A stretch of DNA of 64,000 nucleotides from the NCBI GenBank assembly GCA_002504905.1, contig DATY01000030.1, positions 6,700 to 70,699 on the forward strand, written 5' to 3'. Shown here piece by piece: positions 34,445 to 43,921 of the stretch (the stretch's first letter is position 1; every line of letters begins with the position of its first letter). This stretch comes from Euryarchaeota archaeon UBA605. GTDB taxonomy: Archaea > Thermoplasmatota > Poseidoniia > Poseidoniales > Thalassarchaeaceae. A program made the translations under genes and the position numbers. The notes beneath the pieces were generated by a model. It was not told the origin of the DNA and searched no databases. It saw only the letters and a program-made list of their open reading frames with translations.

Positions 34445-35710
34445 ATGGTCGCACCTGATATCGGTGTTAGAAGAGTCACAAATACTCGATTAATTGATCA
34501 CGATGGGCTAGTCAAATATGGCAATTTTTTGTTACATGAGGATGGGAGTTTTACTCAAAGTAATGGCGATGAAGATGTAATAGAAGAAATTGATGGCTCA
34601 ATGCGACTTATAACTCGTTCATTTCAGAATTGGCATACACATCTTCCTATGGTCCTCAATAGGGGGATGGGAGAAGGGCTTCCGTTAATGGAATGGTTAG
34701 AAAAATCTATATTTCCTGTAGAAAAATTTCTCACTCCAGAATTTGTTGAAATTGGAACCCGTGCAGCAGCCGCAGAATTGATATCTACAGGAACTACCTT
34801 TGCCTGTGATATGTATTTTCATACTGAAGTGATTGGGGAAACTCTCGCCAAATCAGGTCTCAGAGCAGAATTATGTGGTCCAATTACTGATGGATTAACT
34901 CCAAATTTTAAACCTGGTTCAGGGGATGCGCTGAAACACATGCAGAATTTAATCAAAAATGGGTCATCACGTCCAGATAGAATATCATATGGAATTGGTG
35001 CACATTCTGTCTATGTTTGTAGCGAAGAGACATTAAGAAAAGCATCTGAAGTTTCTAAAGAAACTAATTGTAAGTTGAGTATTCATACGTCGGAGACTCG
35101 TAAGGAAGTTGCAGATTGTCATTCATTGACTGGAATGTATCCAATTGAATACCTTGAATCATTAGATTTCTTTTCAGACGGAAATACTGTTTGTGCTCAT
35201 TGTGGATGGGTTACAAAAAAAGAAATGAGAATATTGGCTAAATATGAGGCACATGCAGTTCATTGCCCTACATCTAACCAAAAATTAGCCTGCGGAGGAA
35301 CTCTTTCATATCCTGCAATGAAAGAAGCAGGAGTTGATATTCGCTTAGGTACTGATGGTGCTGCAAGTAACAATAGTCTTGATATGCGTGCAGAATCTAA
35401 AGCCGCTAGTTTAGTTCAAAAACACGATCATTGGGATGCAACAATTTTAGATCCTATTGAAACATGGAAATTAGCAACTAAAGGGTCGACAGATTGGATT
35501 ACTTGGGATCTTGATGATATTCGTATGCGCCCCATTGGTAGAGATAATCGTAGAATCATTGCTAATATGATATATTCTGGAGGGGAAGTGTTAGATGTTT
35601 TTGTAGGGGGAGAAGCTTTACGCCGGAACGGTAAGACTCTAACTATTGATGAATCAAAAGCCTGTAAAGAAATTGAAGAAGCTGCTATTGATTATTATTC
35701 TGAAATTTAA
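34445..35710 (+). CDS. Amidohydrolase of the TRZ/ATZ/SAH deaminase type
   Basis: A metal-dependent hydrolase of 421 residues. The first metal motif is NWHTHLPM (H64, H66), followed by AHSVYVC, LSIHTSET (third His) and the Asp in LGTDGAASNN. HPT-like residues VHCPTSNQKLACGG are typical of the MtaD/guanine-deaminase branch, which deaminates methylthioadenosine, S-adenosylhomocysteine or related purines. The exact substrate is not readable. The upstream 130-base divergent region separates it from AK6. It converges with the cold-shock gene, with 4 bases between the stops. Confidence 0.87.
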   Translation: MVAPDIGVRRVTNTRLIDHDGLVKYGNFLLHEDGSFTQSNGDEDVIEEIDGSMRLITRSFQNWHTHLPMVLNRGMGEGLPLMEWLEKSIFPVEKFLTPEFVEIGTRAAAAELISTGTTFACDMYFHTEVIGETLAKSGLRAELCGPITDGLTPNFKPGSGDALKHMQNLIKNGSSRPDRISYGIGAHSVYVCSEETLRKASEVSKETNCKLSIHTSETRKEVADCHSLTGMYPIEYLESLDFFSDGNTVCAHCGWVTKKEMRILAKYEAHAVHCPTSNQKLACGGTLSYPAMKEAGVDIRLGTDGAASNNSLDMRAESKAASLVQKHDHWDATILDPIETWKLATKGSTDWITWDLDDIRMRPIGRDNRRIIANMIYSGGEVLDVFVGGEALRRNGKTLTIDESKACKEIEEAAIDYYSEI

Positions 35711-35714
35711 ATAA

Positions 35715-35906
35715 TCATTCAGTTTTTGAGACGTTAATTGCATTTGGCCCCTTAGGTCCTTCTCCAACTTCAAACTCTACAGAGTCTCCGTCTTTTATCT
35801 CTCCTTCAACCTGAGTGTAATGGACGAATAAGTCCTCACCATCTTCTTGCTCGATAAATCCATATCCTTTTTTCTGATTAAACCACTTGACCGTACCTTG
35901 AGCCAT
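35715..35906 (-). CDS. Cold-shock-domain protein (CspA-like)
   Basis: A single cold-shock domain of 63 residues. It starts TVKWFNQKKGYGFIEQ, which includes the RNP1 motif (KGYGFIE), followed by RNP2 (DLFVHY). GPKGPNAINV closes the barrel. Such proteins bind single-stranded RNA and melt secondary structure. They are common in bacteria but patchy in archaea, so acquisition from bacteria is likely. The gene stands alone on the minus strand, with a 72-base gap downstream of the peroxiredoxin start. Confidence 0.94.
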   Translation of the reverse strand: MAQGTVKWFNQKKGYGFIEQEDGEDLFVHYTQVEGEIKDGDSVEFEVGEGPKGPNAINVSKTE

Positions 35907-35989
35907 ACAGCCGACGCGTTGTCCATACTACTTCAACTAGTGTAATAGATGATAACAAAAATACCTATATCTAGATGATTGAATAGATT

Positions 35990-36463
35990 TCAAATTCTTA
36001 TTCCTTGTGCTATAATTTCATTTAGTGCTTTTTTAACATGCCCAGTAACTCCTAATTGGCTTGTATGAACATAGGTTATCATACCTCGAGGATTAACAAC
36101 CATTGTTACCCTCGCATTAACAATACCTAAATTTTTTTTCAACTTCAAACTTTTTATGAGTATACCGCCTTTATCACTCAATAAAGAATACTGAAGATTA
36201 TATTTTTCTTTGAATTTTTTATGTGATGATACAGAATCAGAAGAAATACCAAAGATTTGTACTCCTAGCTTATTAAATTCTTCATACTTTTCTCTGAATG
36301 AACAAGATTGAATTGTACAACCCGGCGATTCATCTTTTGGATAAAAGAAGATCACATTCCATTTTCCAAAAATATCTTCTTTAGTAACAAATTTTCTTCT
36401 ATCATCATATAGGTTAAACTCTGGAAATTCAGTATTGACTAAATATTCATGAGTATCTTTCAT
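35990..36463 (-). CDS. bcp: Peroxiredoxin, BCP/PrxQ type
   Basis: A protein of 157 residues. The peroxidatic Cys is C49 in DESPGCTIQSC and the likely resolving Cys is C54, the C-x4-C arrangement of 2-Cys PrxQ/BCP. FFYPKDESPG before it and FGISSDSVSSHKKF after it are standard. It reduces peroxides with electrons from thioredoxin-like proteins. The 5' neighbour (SDR39U1-like) ends 4 bases before its start, so the two may be one transcript with the photolyase gene further upstream. A second, more divergent peroxiredoxin lies at 40175. Confidence 0.93.
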   Translation of the reverse strand: MKDTHEYLVNTEFPEFNLYDDRRKFVTKEDIFGKWNVIFFYPKDESPGCTIQSCSFREKYEEFNKLGVQIFGISSDSVSSHKKFKEKYNLQYSLLSDKGGILIKSLKLKKNLGIVNARVTMVVNPRGMITYVHTSQLGVTGHVKKALNEIIAQGIRI

Positions 36464-36467
36464 TAAA

Positions 36468-37865
36468 TTATCTCCACTTACCTAATGAATCTCTTAAAGC
36501 ATCTTCAAGATTATTGTGAGTAAATTCATAACCTGACTCTTCCAGTCTTCTTGGTAAAACTCTTTGTCCCTCTATTAGCAATGGTTTCGCGAGCTCACCA
36601 AATAGAATTCTCATAGAAATACCAGGAATTGGTGCTATTGCAGGGCGTCTTAGTACCTTACCAAGTGTCTTCGAGAAAACTTTCTGCATACAAGGATTGG
36701 GAGCAGTCAAATTGTAAGCACCTTCACATTCACGATTCATCATCAAATGGTGAATAGCATATATTTCGTCATCAAGAGATATCCAAGACATCCATTGCTT
36801 ACCTCCTGCAAGAGGCCCCCCTCCACCTAACTTCCAAGGAAGCAGCATTCGTCCAAGTGCTCCTCCTGTTGCAGCCAGTACAATGCCATTTCTAGTATTA
36901 ATTACTCTAATACCGGCTTTTCTTGCAGAATCAGCATATGATTCCCATTGAATTACAGTATCAGTAAGGAATCCTTCTCCTGGGTCACTTTCTTCCGTTA
37001 ATTCTTCGTCTCCTCTATTACCATAGTAACCAACTGCACTGGCTACAATGAATGATTCGGGCTTTTTGTCTAATTTACTCATAGTATCTGAAAGTAGTAT
37101 CGTACTATCTTTTCGAGAATCAATTATCAAAGCCTTTCTTTTTTTGCTCCATCTTTTATCTCCAATACCTGCACCACCTAGGTGTATAATAACATCAAAA
37201 CCTTCTATATCCTCGGGATTTAAGATACCTTCATCAGGCTTCCAACTTAATTCTTTAGCTCCTTCTTTAACCGGTCTTCTGACAAGCCTCCATACGTCAT
37301 GCCCCCCAGTATCTAAGAATGCAACTAATTGCGTGCCTATTAGTCCAGATGAACCAGCAACTAAGATTTTTTTTCTAGATTCATTAGAATATTTTTTATG
37401 CTCACGCATGTCTCTTTGCAACCTAAGTTCCCTCGCTTTGAACATGGAAGAAATTCTTCCTGTGACCAGTGATCCTCCGAGCATTTTATCGACAAACATT
37501 CCAAGTGGTCCAAATGGAACACTATATGTTACATCATCAATTACTGTAGTGACTCCATCTTTTTCGCTTAGGTAGTGATCATGATCCCATTTCCAAAAAG
37601 GTCCTTTTACCATTGTATCTGCGAAATAATTTGGTTTTTCATATCCTGTATGTTCTGCAACCCAGGTCATGTTAACAAATGGCAAACCTGGTGCTGGAAA
37701 TCTGAAAACTCTCTGGGACCCAACTTCAAGTGAGTCATCTGCTCGAACTTCTTCAGCAACTTCCCATGGAGGCATTAATCTTCTGAATGATCCCTCATGT
37801 TCAAACCAATCAAATGTAGATTCTATGTCAGCATTCACAACAGTTTCATGCTTGTAATTAGTCAT
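36468..37865 (-). CDS. SRPBCC domain fused to SDR39U1-type epimerase-like protein (TIGR01777)
   Basis: A protein of 465 residues with two parts. Residues 1-150 form a START/SRPBCC-like ligand-binding fold (INADIESTFDWFEHEG region through VIDDVTYSVPFGPLG). Residues 165-465 are an atypical SDR with ILVAGSSGLIGTQLVAFL (NAD-binding loop), IHLGGAGIGDKRW, VASAVGYYGNRGDEEL and LLPWKLGGGGPLAGG, a pattern of the TIGR01777 family, and a C-terminal DUF1731-like end (LLIEGQRVLPRRL). Family function is not settled. It lies between photolyase and peroxiredoxin with 4-base gaps on both sides, so all three likely form a light/oxidative-stress operon. Confidence 0.88.
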   Translation of the reverse strand: MTNYKHETVVNADIESTFDWFEHEGSFRRLMPPWEVAEEVRADDSLEVGSQRVFRFPAPGLPFVNMTWVAEHTGYEKPNYFADTMVKGPFWKWDHDHYLSEKDGVTTVIDDVTYSVPFGPLGMFVDKMLGGSLVTGRISSMFKARELRLQRDMREHKKYSNESRKKILVAGSSGLIGTQLVAFLDTGGHDVWRLVRRPVKEGAKELSWKPDEGILNPEDIEGFDVIIHLGGAGIGDKRWSKKRKALIIDSRKDSTILLSDTMSKLDKKPESFIVASAVGYYGNRGDEELTEESDPGEGFLTDTVIQWESYADSARKAGIRVINTRNGIVLAATGGALGRMLLPWKLGGGGPLAGGKQWMSWISLDDEIYAIHHLMMNRECEGAYNLTAPNPCMQKVFSKTLGKVLRRPAIAPIPGISMRILFGELAKPLLIEGQRVLPRRLEESGYEFTHNNLEDALRDSLGKWR

Positions 37866-37869
37866 TTTT

Positions 37870-39423
37870 TCACCCGAATTTAGCTAGAGTAGTAGTTTCT
37901 TCTTTAGCATATTTTTGAAGATAATTTTTTAATTTTAATTTTCTGTAAGCAGATTCTGAGGACATATACCTGACTTTTCCAAAAATCGGTCTTTCTGGAC
38001 CCCAAGCTCTGTCGTGTCTTCCGAGAACCCAAAATATACCTGTGTATGAGTTTGGATCTCTTCCATCAAGCGCCCATTTATCATTAATGTAAATCATATT
38101 CTCAGCAGCAACTTCTGGACTTGGAGACCACTCTAGAATTTTCTTTCCCCACAACATTCTCATGTAATTATGCATCTGGCCAGTCCTAAGCAATTCTCTT
38201 TGTGCAGCATTCCAGATTTCATCATGTGTTTCTGCTTTTTCCAATTCTTCAAGTGAGTAAATTGTCCTATCATCATTGATGTGTTCTTTCATTGATAATT
38301 TTGCCCAGTTAGGTATAGTTTCAACAGTAGCATGGTCTTCTCTATTATATGCAAAATTAAATCCAAGTTCTCTCCAAGTAATTATTTGATCTAGGAATGA
38401 AGAAGAGGATTCAGAAACACCCCACCATCCTGTTCTTGTACCTTTTCCAGTATCTTCATGATTCAATGAATTTGGACTCCAATTTTCTTTGGTTAGCACA
38501 TTATAAACAATTTCAAACGAGGAAATATGGCCAAAATGAAGCCAAGGAGAGAGCCCACTAACAGCAGGCTTATCTGGATTATTTCTATCTGTACTATATT
38601 TGTTTAGCTTGTAATTGAGAAATTTTTGTAAACGAATTCTTGCTTCATTTACTCCGCCTCTAGTTGTGATAACTGCAGGAACAGTGTGATCTATCGGAAA
38701 CTCTTCCATTGCTTGATTACCAACATCTCCTCCTTCTGCAACTCTCCAAAGCCATTCTAGAGGAGTCGATTCAAATCCTAAGTCATTTTTTAGATCGTTT
38801 ATAATTTCTTGACTTACTGTCAAATTATCATTATTATTTTGATTTGGATTTCTTAAAGGAATGGTTTGAAAGGCATCAAGCAGGTTCTTTTGAACATATT
38901 TTCTGAATGAATATGCTGTAGTAAACTCTTTTTCAGCCCACTTCATTGGGAAAATACCATTGGAATCTACAGCATCTACACGAATCTTTAGATTCTTTGC
39001 AGCAGCATCTCTAATTTTACTGGGTGTATATGTGGGATAGTCGTCAATTACAACACAACAAGATTGTTCAGCGAGTGCAGCTAGCATCTTACTACCTGCT
39101 TTTTGCTTAATTTCAACCCATGGAATATAAGAAATTGAATTTTCATTAAAATCATTAATATTATCCATTATACCTTGTACCATGAAAGATAGTATTCTAT
39201 CATTCGCGAATTTGTGAGTTATGGAAACTGCCTCAACAACTAGAACAGGCTTTTTCAGCATATTCGATAATGAAATAGCATGTTGAAGAGATGCATTGAA
39301 AGCAAATCTTCTGCATGAAGTCATCCAGTATAGAATGAAATTACCATTTTGATTAATTTGTTGCTCATTCATCGTTCTAACGCGGGATTCCGCCAACTTT
39401 GATGATGAGTACAACTGGTACAT
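37870..39423 (-). CDS. phr: Deoxyribodipyrimidine photolyase, class II
   Basis: About 517 residues. Repairs cyclobutane pyrimidine dimers in blue light using FAD. Class II signatures are VLYWM-like ILYWMTSCRRF near the N-terminus, LSPWLHFGHIS, FLDQIITWRELGFNF, NAAQRELLRTGQMHNYMRMLWGKKILEW and ALDGRDPNSYTGIFW (quoted in parts). ATG 39423 is preferred because SRVRTMNEQ then follows as in other class II enzymes; a longer frame to 39483 adds 20 residues. It heads a minus-strand run with the SDR39U1-like and peroxiredoxin genes. Presence of photolyase and carotenoid genes points to a sunlit habitat. Confidence 0.93.
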   Translation of the reverse strand: MYQLYSSSKLAESRVRTMNEQQINQNGNFILYWMTSCRRFAFNASLQHAISLSNMLKKPVLVVEAVSITHKFANDRILSFMVQGIMDNINDFNENSISYIPWVEIKQKAGSKMLAALAEQSCCVVIDDYPTYTPSKIRDAAAKNLKIRVDAVDSNGIFPMKWAEKEFTTAYSFRKYVQKNLLDAFQTIPLRNPNQNNNDNLTVSQEIINDLKNDLGFESTPLEWLWRVAEGGDVGNQAMEEFPIDHTVPAVITTRGGVNEARIRLQKFLNYKLNKYSTDRNNPDKPAVSGLSPWLHFGHISSFEIVYNVLTKENWSPNSLNHEDTGKGTRTGWWGVSESSSSFLDQIITWRELGFNFAYNREDHATVETIPNWAKLSMKEHINDDRTIYSLEELEKAETHDEIWNAAQRELLRTGQMHNYMRMLWGKKILEWSPSPEVAAENMIYINDKWALDGRDPNSYTGIFWVLGRHDRAWGPERPIFGKVRYMSSESAYRKLKLKNYLQKYAKEETTTLAKFG

Positions 39424-39519
39424 CGGACTATTCAGCAGCTTAATAGCATATAACCAAGTGTTTTCAAAAAACGGCTTAAACAAACATTACTTCATAAGTG
39501 AGTAAGCCGAGGCGTGCTT

Positions 39520-40143
39520 ATGACCATACAAGTCAAAAAGTCGCAAATCACCGAAATAAGAAATGTAGAATCTGATGCATTTTTACCAACAGAAAGTGGC
39601 AACTTTAGGATTGCAATAACTCCTGACGATCGAGGCATGGAACATGCATTACTGTATGTTGATGGATTTTCAGAATCCTCTAATCCACTAGTTCGTATTC
39701 ATTCAGAATGTCTAACTGGAGACGCATTTCATTCACTAAAATGTGATTGTGGTGCACAACTTAAGAAGTCTATGAAACGTATTCAAGATGAGGGTGCAGG
39801 AGCAATTGTATATCTGAGGCAAGAAGGAAGAGGAATAGGCTTGGAAGCAAAAATACAAGCATATGCATTACAAGATAGAGGATATGATACACTCGATGCC
39901 AATCTTGCTCTAGGACTTCCTGCAGATGCTAGAGACTACGAAATAGCAGCAACAATGCTGAAGAAAAAAGGAGTTAAAAGTGTGCGTCTAATGACTAACA
40001 ATCCTTTGAAAGTTAAAGGATTAACTGATAATGGAATCGAAGTATCCGATAGAGTCTCTCACATGAGTGGTCTATGTGAATCAAATAGAGATTATCTAAA
40101 GACCAAGAAAGCCCGTATGGGTCATCTATTAGATGTAGAGTAA
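39520..40143 (+). CDS. ribA: GTP cyclohydrolase II (bacterial type)
   Basis: About 207 residues. Opens the GTP ring in the first step of riboflavin synthesis. The zinc site is C64 in HSECLTGD and C75 and C77 in LKCDCGAQ, followed by the catalytic YLRQEGRGIGL loop and TLDANLALGLPAD. The C-terminal MTNNPLKVKGL is also standard. This is the bacterial RibA; most archaea use the unrelated ArfA enzyme, so horizontal acquisition is likely. ATG 39520 is chosen over GTG 39514. There is no RibB fusion, and no other rib gene lies nearby. Confidence 0.93.
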   Translation: MTIQVKKSQITEIRNVESDAFLPTESGNFRIAITPDDRGMEHALLYVDGFSESSNPLVRIHSECLTGDAFHSLKCDCGAQLKKSMKRIQDEGAGAIVYLRQEGRGIGLEAKIQAYALQDRGYDTLDANLALGLPADARDYEIAATMLKKKGVKSVRLMTNNPLKVKGLTDNGIEVSDRVSHMSGLCESNRDYLKTKKARMGHLLDVE

Positions 40144-40174
40144 CTATTTTAGCTCAATCAAAGGAGATATGTGT

Positions 40175-40648
40175 ATGGTAGTGTCAGTGGGAGAGGAAGC
40201 CCCCGACTTCACATTATTAGATAGTGATTCTAATGAATTTAATTTTTCTGATCTTGACGGAGAATGGAAAGTGGTCTTCTTTTATGCAAAAGACGGTTCT
40301 CCAACTTGTAAAAGAGGATGCCTTAGCTTTAAGGAACAATATGATTTATTTCGCTCCCTAACTCCTCCAGTAGAGATTATCGGCATTAGCCAAGATTTAT
40401 CCTCTGAACATAAGAAATTCAAAGAGGAGCTAGAATTACCCTTCCCCCTACTTTCGGACCCAAGTAGATCTGTTGCAGACTTGTACGGCGTTCCTGTATA
40501 CCTTGGACAATTCCCAGCAAAATCATCCTTTGTAATAGGTCCAGATAGAAAAATCCACTATGTCTATGATTGGTTGTTCCGCCCCAGGAATCATGTAGCT
40601 AAGATTTTAGCTGCCATGAGTGACGTTACTGAACGGAGAGAATTCTGA
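40175..40648 (+). CDS. Divergent BCP-type peroxiredoxin
   Basis: About 157 residues. The peroxidatic Cys is C45 in DGSPTCKRGC. A second Cys sits at +4 (C49) instead of the usual +5, and the Gly before C45 is replaced by Thr. FFYAKDGSP, IIGISQDLSSEHKKF and ADLYGVP fit the family. ATG 40175 lies 8 bases after AGGAG, a better spacing than ATG 40169. The stop shares bases with the next start (TGATG), so it is co-translated with the TrmB-like regulator. Confidence 0.85.
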   Translation: MVVSVGEEAPDFTLLDSDSNEFNFSDLDGEWKVVFFYAKDGSPTCKRGCLSFKEQYDLFRSLTPPVEIIGISQDLSSEHKKFKEELELPFPLLSDPSRSVADLYGVPVYLGQFPAKSSFVIGPDRKIHYVYDWLFRPRNHVAKILAAMSDVTERREF

Positions 40649-42015
40649 TGAGTTGGGAAGTTATCTTGAGTGACGCGGGTCTTAATGAAAGGGAAATTAA
40701 AGCTGTTTTAGTACTTTCTTCTAAGTCTAATCTCAAGGCGAGTGAATTAGCTAAAGAATTAGAAACTACTCGTTTAGATGCCTACAATTCTTTAGAAAAA
40801 CTACAGGCCATTGGACTGGTCAAAACAACTGCTGATAGACCAATGAGATTTTCATGTCCGCCTATTACGGAAGCAGTTGAACATCTCATTGGAATTAGAA
40901 AACTGCAATTACAAAGAATAGAGCAAGCATATGAAGAAGTTCAGATTAATCCAAATACTCTTAAATTCAATGATACGGTAGAAGAAAGTACAGATATAAA
41001 TCCAAAGTTTGCTGTATTAAAAGAACGAACTCACATAATGAAAAGAATTGAAAAAATGGCAGATGATTCTAATCAGAATTTAATCCTTTTATTAGGGAAA
41101 TTTGGTATTCTTCACCTATGTCGAAGTCCAGCAATTACGGCTGTGAATAATGCCGCAAATAGAGGAATTAATATCCGTGTAATCGGACAGTTAGATCGTC
41201 GTACTTTACGGTTCTACGGGGAATTACATGAATTAATCGAAGTGCGACATACTGACAATTTGGAAGCACAAGGTGCTTTGATGGATAATCTTGAGACCAT
41301 ACAGTATTTGAACATGGAAGAGAATCCGGTAGGAAGAGGCAAAGAAGATGCCGCCCTAGTCATAGAATCTCCAGATTTCTCCAACTCTTGGGCCAATCTT
41401 GTTGAATCAATCTGGTCAGAAGGGGTACCTCTCGATTCTGCTTCGAAAAGGTATACGGAAAATAGAATAGTAGATCCTCTGAGATTGACTTTTGAGGGGG
41501 GATCATTTTTGGAGAGAATAAGAGAAATTCTTGATGTAAATGATGATTTACCAACTGAAGATACTCCTTTCGATCCTGAATCAATTCTTAACGCTGGTAT
41601 GGAAATTAATCATGCAAGGAAAAAATTAGAAACTGGTGGAGTGCAAAGTCTTGCTGCTTTCGGGATTGATATTGAAACATTATTAAGACAAGTAGGTATT
41701 AGAATTGGAGAAGAGCTATCTTTTTCAATGAAAGATATTAATGGAGATGTTGAATATCTTAATGAAATAATGGATTGGTGGGAATATTCGGGCCTAGGAA
41801 AATTAACTTATGATATTGACCCTGTTTTCCACATTGAAGTTAATCTAGAACAAAAAATATCTGAAGATAGTCTACCGCTTTGGGCTCTAGATGATGGAAT
41901 TATTGAGGGAGCAATAATGTCTAGATATGAATCAAGAGATGGGATAGAGATTAATAGGATTGCTGGAGACTCTACAACTCAATTCCACAGTAGATATGAG
42001 ATAATGATGAATTAA
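40648..42015 (+). CDS. TrmB-family transcriptional regulator
   Basis: A protein of 455 residues. The N-terminal 75 residues are a winged helix of the TrmB type (LNEREIKAVLVLSSKSNLKASELAKEL, here in parts; then TRLDAYNSLEKLQAIGLVK). Residues 130-260 contain a PLD-like fold as in the TrmB effector region (LILLLGKFGILHLC). The remaining 190 residues are not recognised. It is much longer than sugar-sensing TrmB, so the ligand is open. Its start overlaps the peroxiredoxin stop, which may mean it senses redox or thiol state, but this is inference from position. Confidence 0.65.
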   Translation: MSWEVILSDAGLNEREIKAVLVLSSKSNLKASELAKELETTRLDAYNSLEKLQAIGLVKTTADRPMRFSCPPITEAVEHLIGIRKLQLQRIEQAYEEVQINPNTLKFNDTVEESTDINPKFAVLKERTHIMKRIEKMADDSNQNLILLLGKFGILHLCRSPAITAVNNAANRGINIRVIGQLDRRTLRFYGELHELIEVRHTDNLEAQGALMDNLETIQYLNMEENPVGRGKEDAALVIESPDFSNSWANLVESIWSEGVPLDSASKRYTENRIVDPLRLTFEGGSFLERIREILDVNDDLPTEDTPFDPESILNAGMEINHARKKLETGGVQSLAAFGIDIETLLRQVGIRIGEELSFSMKDINGDVEYLNEIMDWWEYSGLGKLTYDIDPVFHIEVNLEQKISEDSLPLWALDDGIIEGAIMSRYESRDGIEINRIAGDSTTQFHSRYEIMMN

Positions 42016-42078
42016 TTTCTCAACTGATATAAACTATAGGGGTATCAATTATACTCTAAACCCCTTCCGATTAAAATT

Positions 42079-43833
42079 ATGATATTACAGCCTGACGACT
42101 ATGACTTTGGAAAATCATCAAATTATTCCTTTGCGAACGACTTAACTTGCAAAAATGACGAAACTCGGAAAATGTTTGTCTTAGCATATGGACACATGCT
42201 AAATTACAATCATGAAGAAGCAATTTCTTGTTTTCAAAAGTGTACTGAATTAGATCCCGATTGTGCTATGGCGTGGTGGGGTATTGCATACTGTCTTTCT
42301 TCAAATTATAATTGGACTCCAGGATTGGGGTCCGGTCATGACCCAATCCAACAAGCAGTATCTCTTGTAAATAACGTAACTGAATTAGAACGAGATCTAA
42401 TCAATGCTCTTGCAAAGCGTCACTCTGAGGAAGCAAGAGATGCCGCAGATCCTTCGGTTCTAAACATGGGTAATAGCCCCGAATTGAATATTGCTTTCGC
42501 GGACGCGATGGCTCCTCTTTATGAGAAGTATGAAGGAAATTTGGATGTTACTGCGATTTATGTTGAGGCATTAATGAATTTGAAAGCATGGCAACTTTGG
42601 GATAAGAACACAAAGACCGGAGAAATAACTCCTGCTGATGAAAATACGCTGCTTCTGGTGAAAGTTCTAGAGGATGCATTCGAAAGTAGTGATGAAGCAA
42701 AAGTTCATCCTGCTCTTTGTCATCTATACTGTCACGCACTGGAACTATCTCCATTCCCTGAAAGAGCCCTTCCTGCAGCTGATGTGCTTCGTACAAGAAT
42801 GCCAGGATTAGGACACTTAGTTCATATGCCATCTCATATCGATGCTTGGGTTGGACAGTGGAAAGAAGCTATAGAATGCAATATTGCTGCTGTTGAAGCG
42901 GATGATAGATACGTTGAGATTACAGGAAATGAATCACAGTTTTATAAATTTTATAGAATGCATAATCATCATTTCGTTGTTTGGTGTGCAATGTTCGATG
43001 GTCAATATGAAACTGCTCTAAAGTATGCACGTAAAGCTGTTGATACATTGCCAGCAGGTGATGCAGATTCAGGTGTACAATTTATGTTAGCAGGTGTTAT
43101 TCCTATGGGTGCTATTTTCCTTGAATCATATGTTACAATGCCTTGGCATGTGATGATTAGATTCGGTAAATGGGATGAGATACTCAATGAACCATTACAC
43201 ACAGACAGAGATGTTTTCCCTGCGGCGATAGCTACTCAGCATTACGCTAGAGGAGTCGCTTATGCATCAATGGGAATGGTGCCTGAAGCAGAGGCTGAAC
43301 AAGTATTATTCAAGGAAGCATTACAAAACCCTGCTCTGGCAGGACGAGTACTTCATAATAATTTGATGTATCAAGAAGCTAGTGAGGGTCCTTGTATTCT
43401 TTTAGTAAATGATGCAATATTAGACGGAGAAATAGAATATAGGAGACAATATCTTGCGAAAGAAAAAGGTGAAGATGCAGATTTTAGTTTAGCATTTGAC
43501 CACCTACGTCGTGGAGTCGACCTTTCATTGAATCTTGCATATAACGAACCATGGGGTCAGATGCAACCTGTGCGTCATATTCTAGGTGCTTTACTTCTTG
43601 AACAAGGGGAAGTCGATGAAGCAGAGTCAGTCTATAGAGCAGATATTGATCTTTGGAAGGATAATATGTGGGGTCTTTTAGGACTTAAGTTATGTCTAGA
43701 GGCAAAAGGAGATACTTCAGGAGAATTAGAGAAAGTAACTGCTCAATTCGAAGAAAGAAGTGCTCGTGCAGACATAATTCCGACTAAGACTTGCTTCTGT
43801 GCTCAAGATAGTAAAGAAGATAGTTGCTGTTAA
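42079..43833 (+). CDS. TPR-repeat protein with Cys-rich C-terminal tail
   Basis: A protein of 584 residues without signal peptide or membrane helix. TPR-like helical pairs begin near residue 40 (EEAISCFQKCTELDPDCAMAWWGIAYC, in parts) and recur near 265, 320 and 500. The sequence resembles the large TPR proteins annotated in bacteria as of unknown function. The last 20 residues end TKTCFCAQDSKEDSCC with four Cys, a possible metal site. The start is the ATG at 42079, 63 bases after the TrmB-like gene. No enzymatic motif is visible. Confidence 0.75.
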   Translation: MILQPDDYDFGKSSNYSFANDLTCKNDETRKMFVLAYGHMLNYNHEEAISCFQKCTELDPDCAMAWWGIAYCLSSNYNWTPGLGSGHDPIQQAVSLVNNVTELERDLINALAKRHSEEARDAADPSVLNMGNSPELNIAFADAMAPLYEKYEGNLDVTAIYVEALMNLKAWQLWDKNTKTGEITPADENTLLLVKVLEDAFESSDEAKVHPALCHLYCHALELSPFPERALPAADVLRTRMPGLGHLVHMPSHIDAWVGQWKEAIECNIAAVEADDRYVEITGNESQFYKFYRMHNHHFVVWCAMFDGQYETALKYARKAVDTLPAGDADSGVQFMLAGVIPMGAIFLESYVTMPWHVMIRFGKWDEILNEPLHTDRDVFPAAIATQHYARGVAYASMGMVPEAEAEQVLFKEALQNPALAGRVLHNNLMYQEASEGPCILLVNDAILDGEIEYRRQYLAKEKGEDADFSLAFDHLRRGVDLSLNLAYNEPWGQMQPVRHILGALLLEQGEVDEAESVYRADIDLWKDNMWGLLGLKLCLEAKGDTSGELEKVTAQFEERSARADIIPTKTCFCAQDSKEDSCC

Positions 43834-43921
43834 TGATGGATATATTTGAAGTCTGATTCGTGATATCTTTTTGTTATGGATTGATACGACCCATTATATT
43901 AGTTAGTGCTTACTAAGTTAT

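Noticed and set aside
37048..37575. Plus-strand frame of 175 codons inside the SDR39U1-like gene
   Set aside because: The minus strand shows a full NAD-binding domain over the same bases; the antisense frame has no recognisable features.
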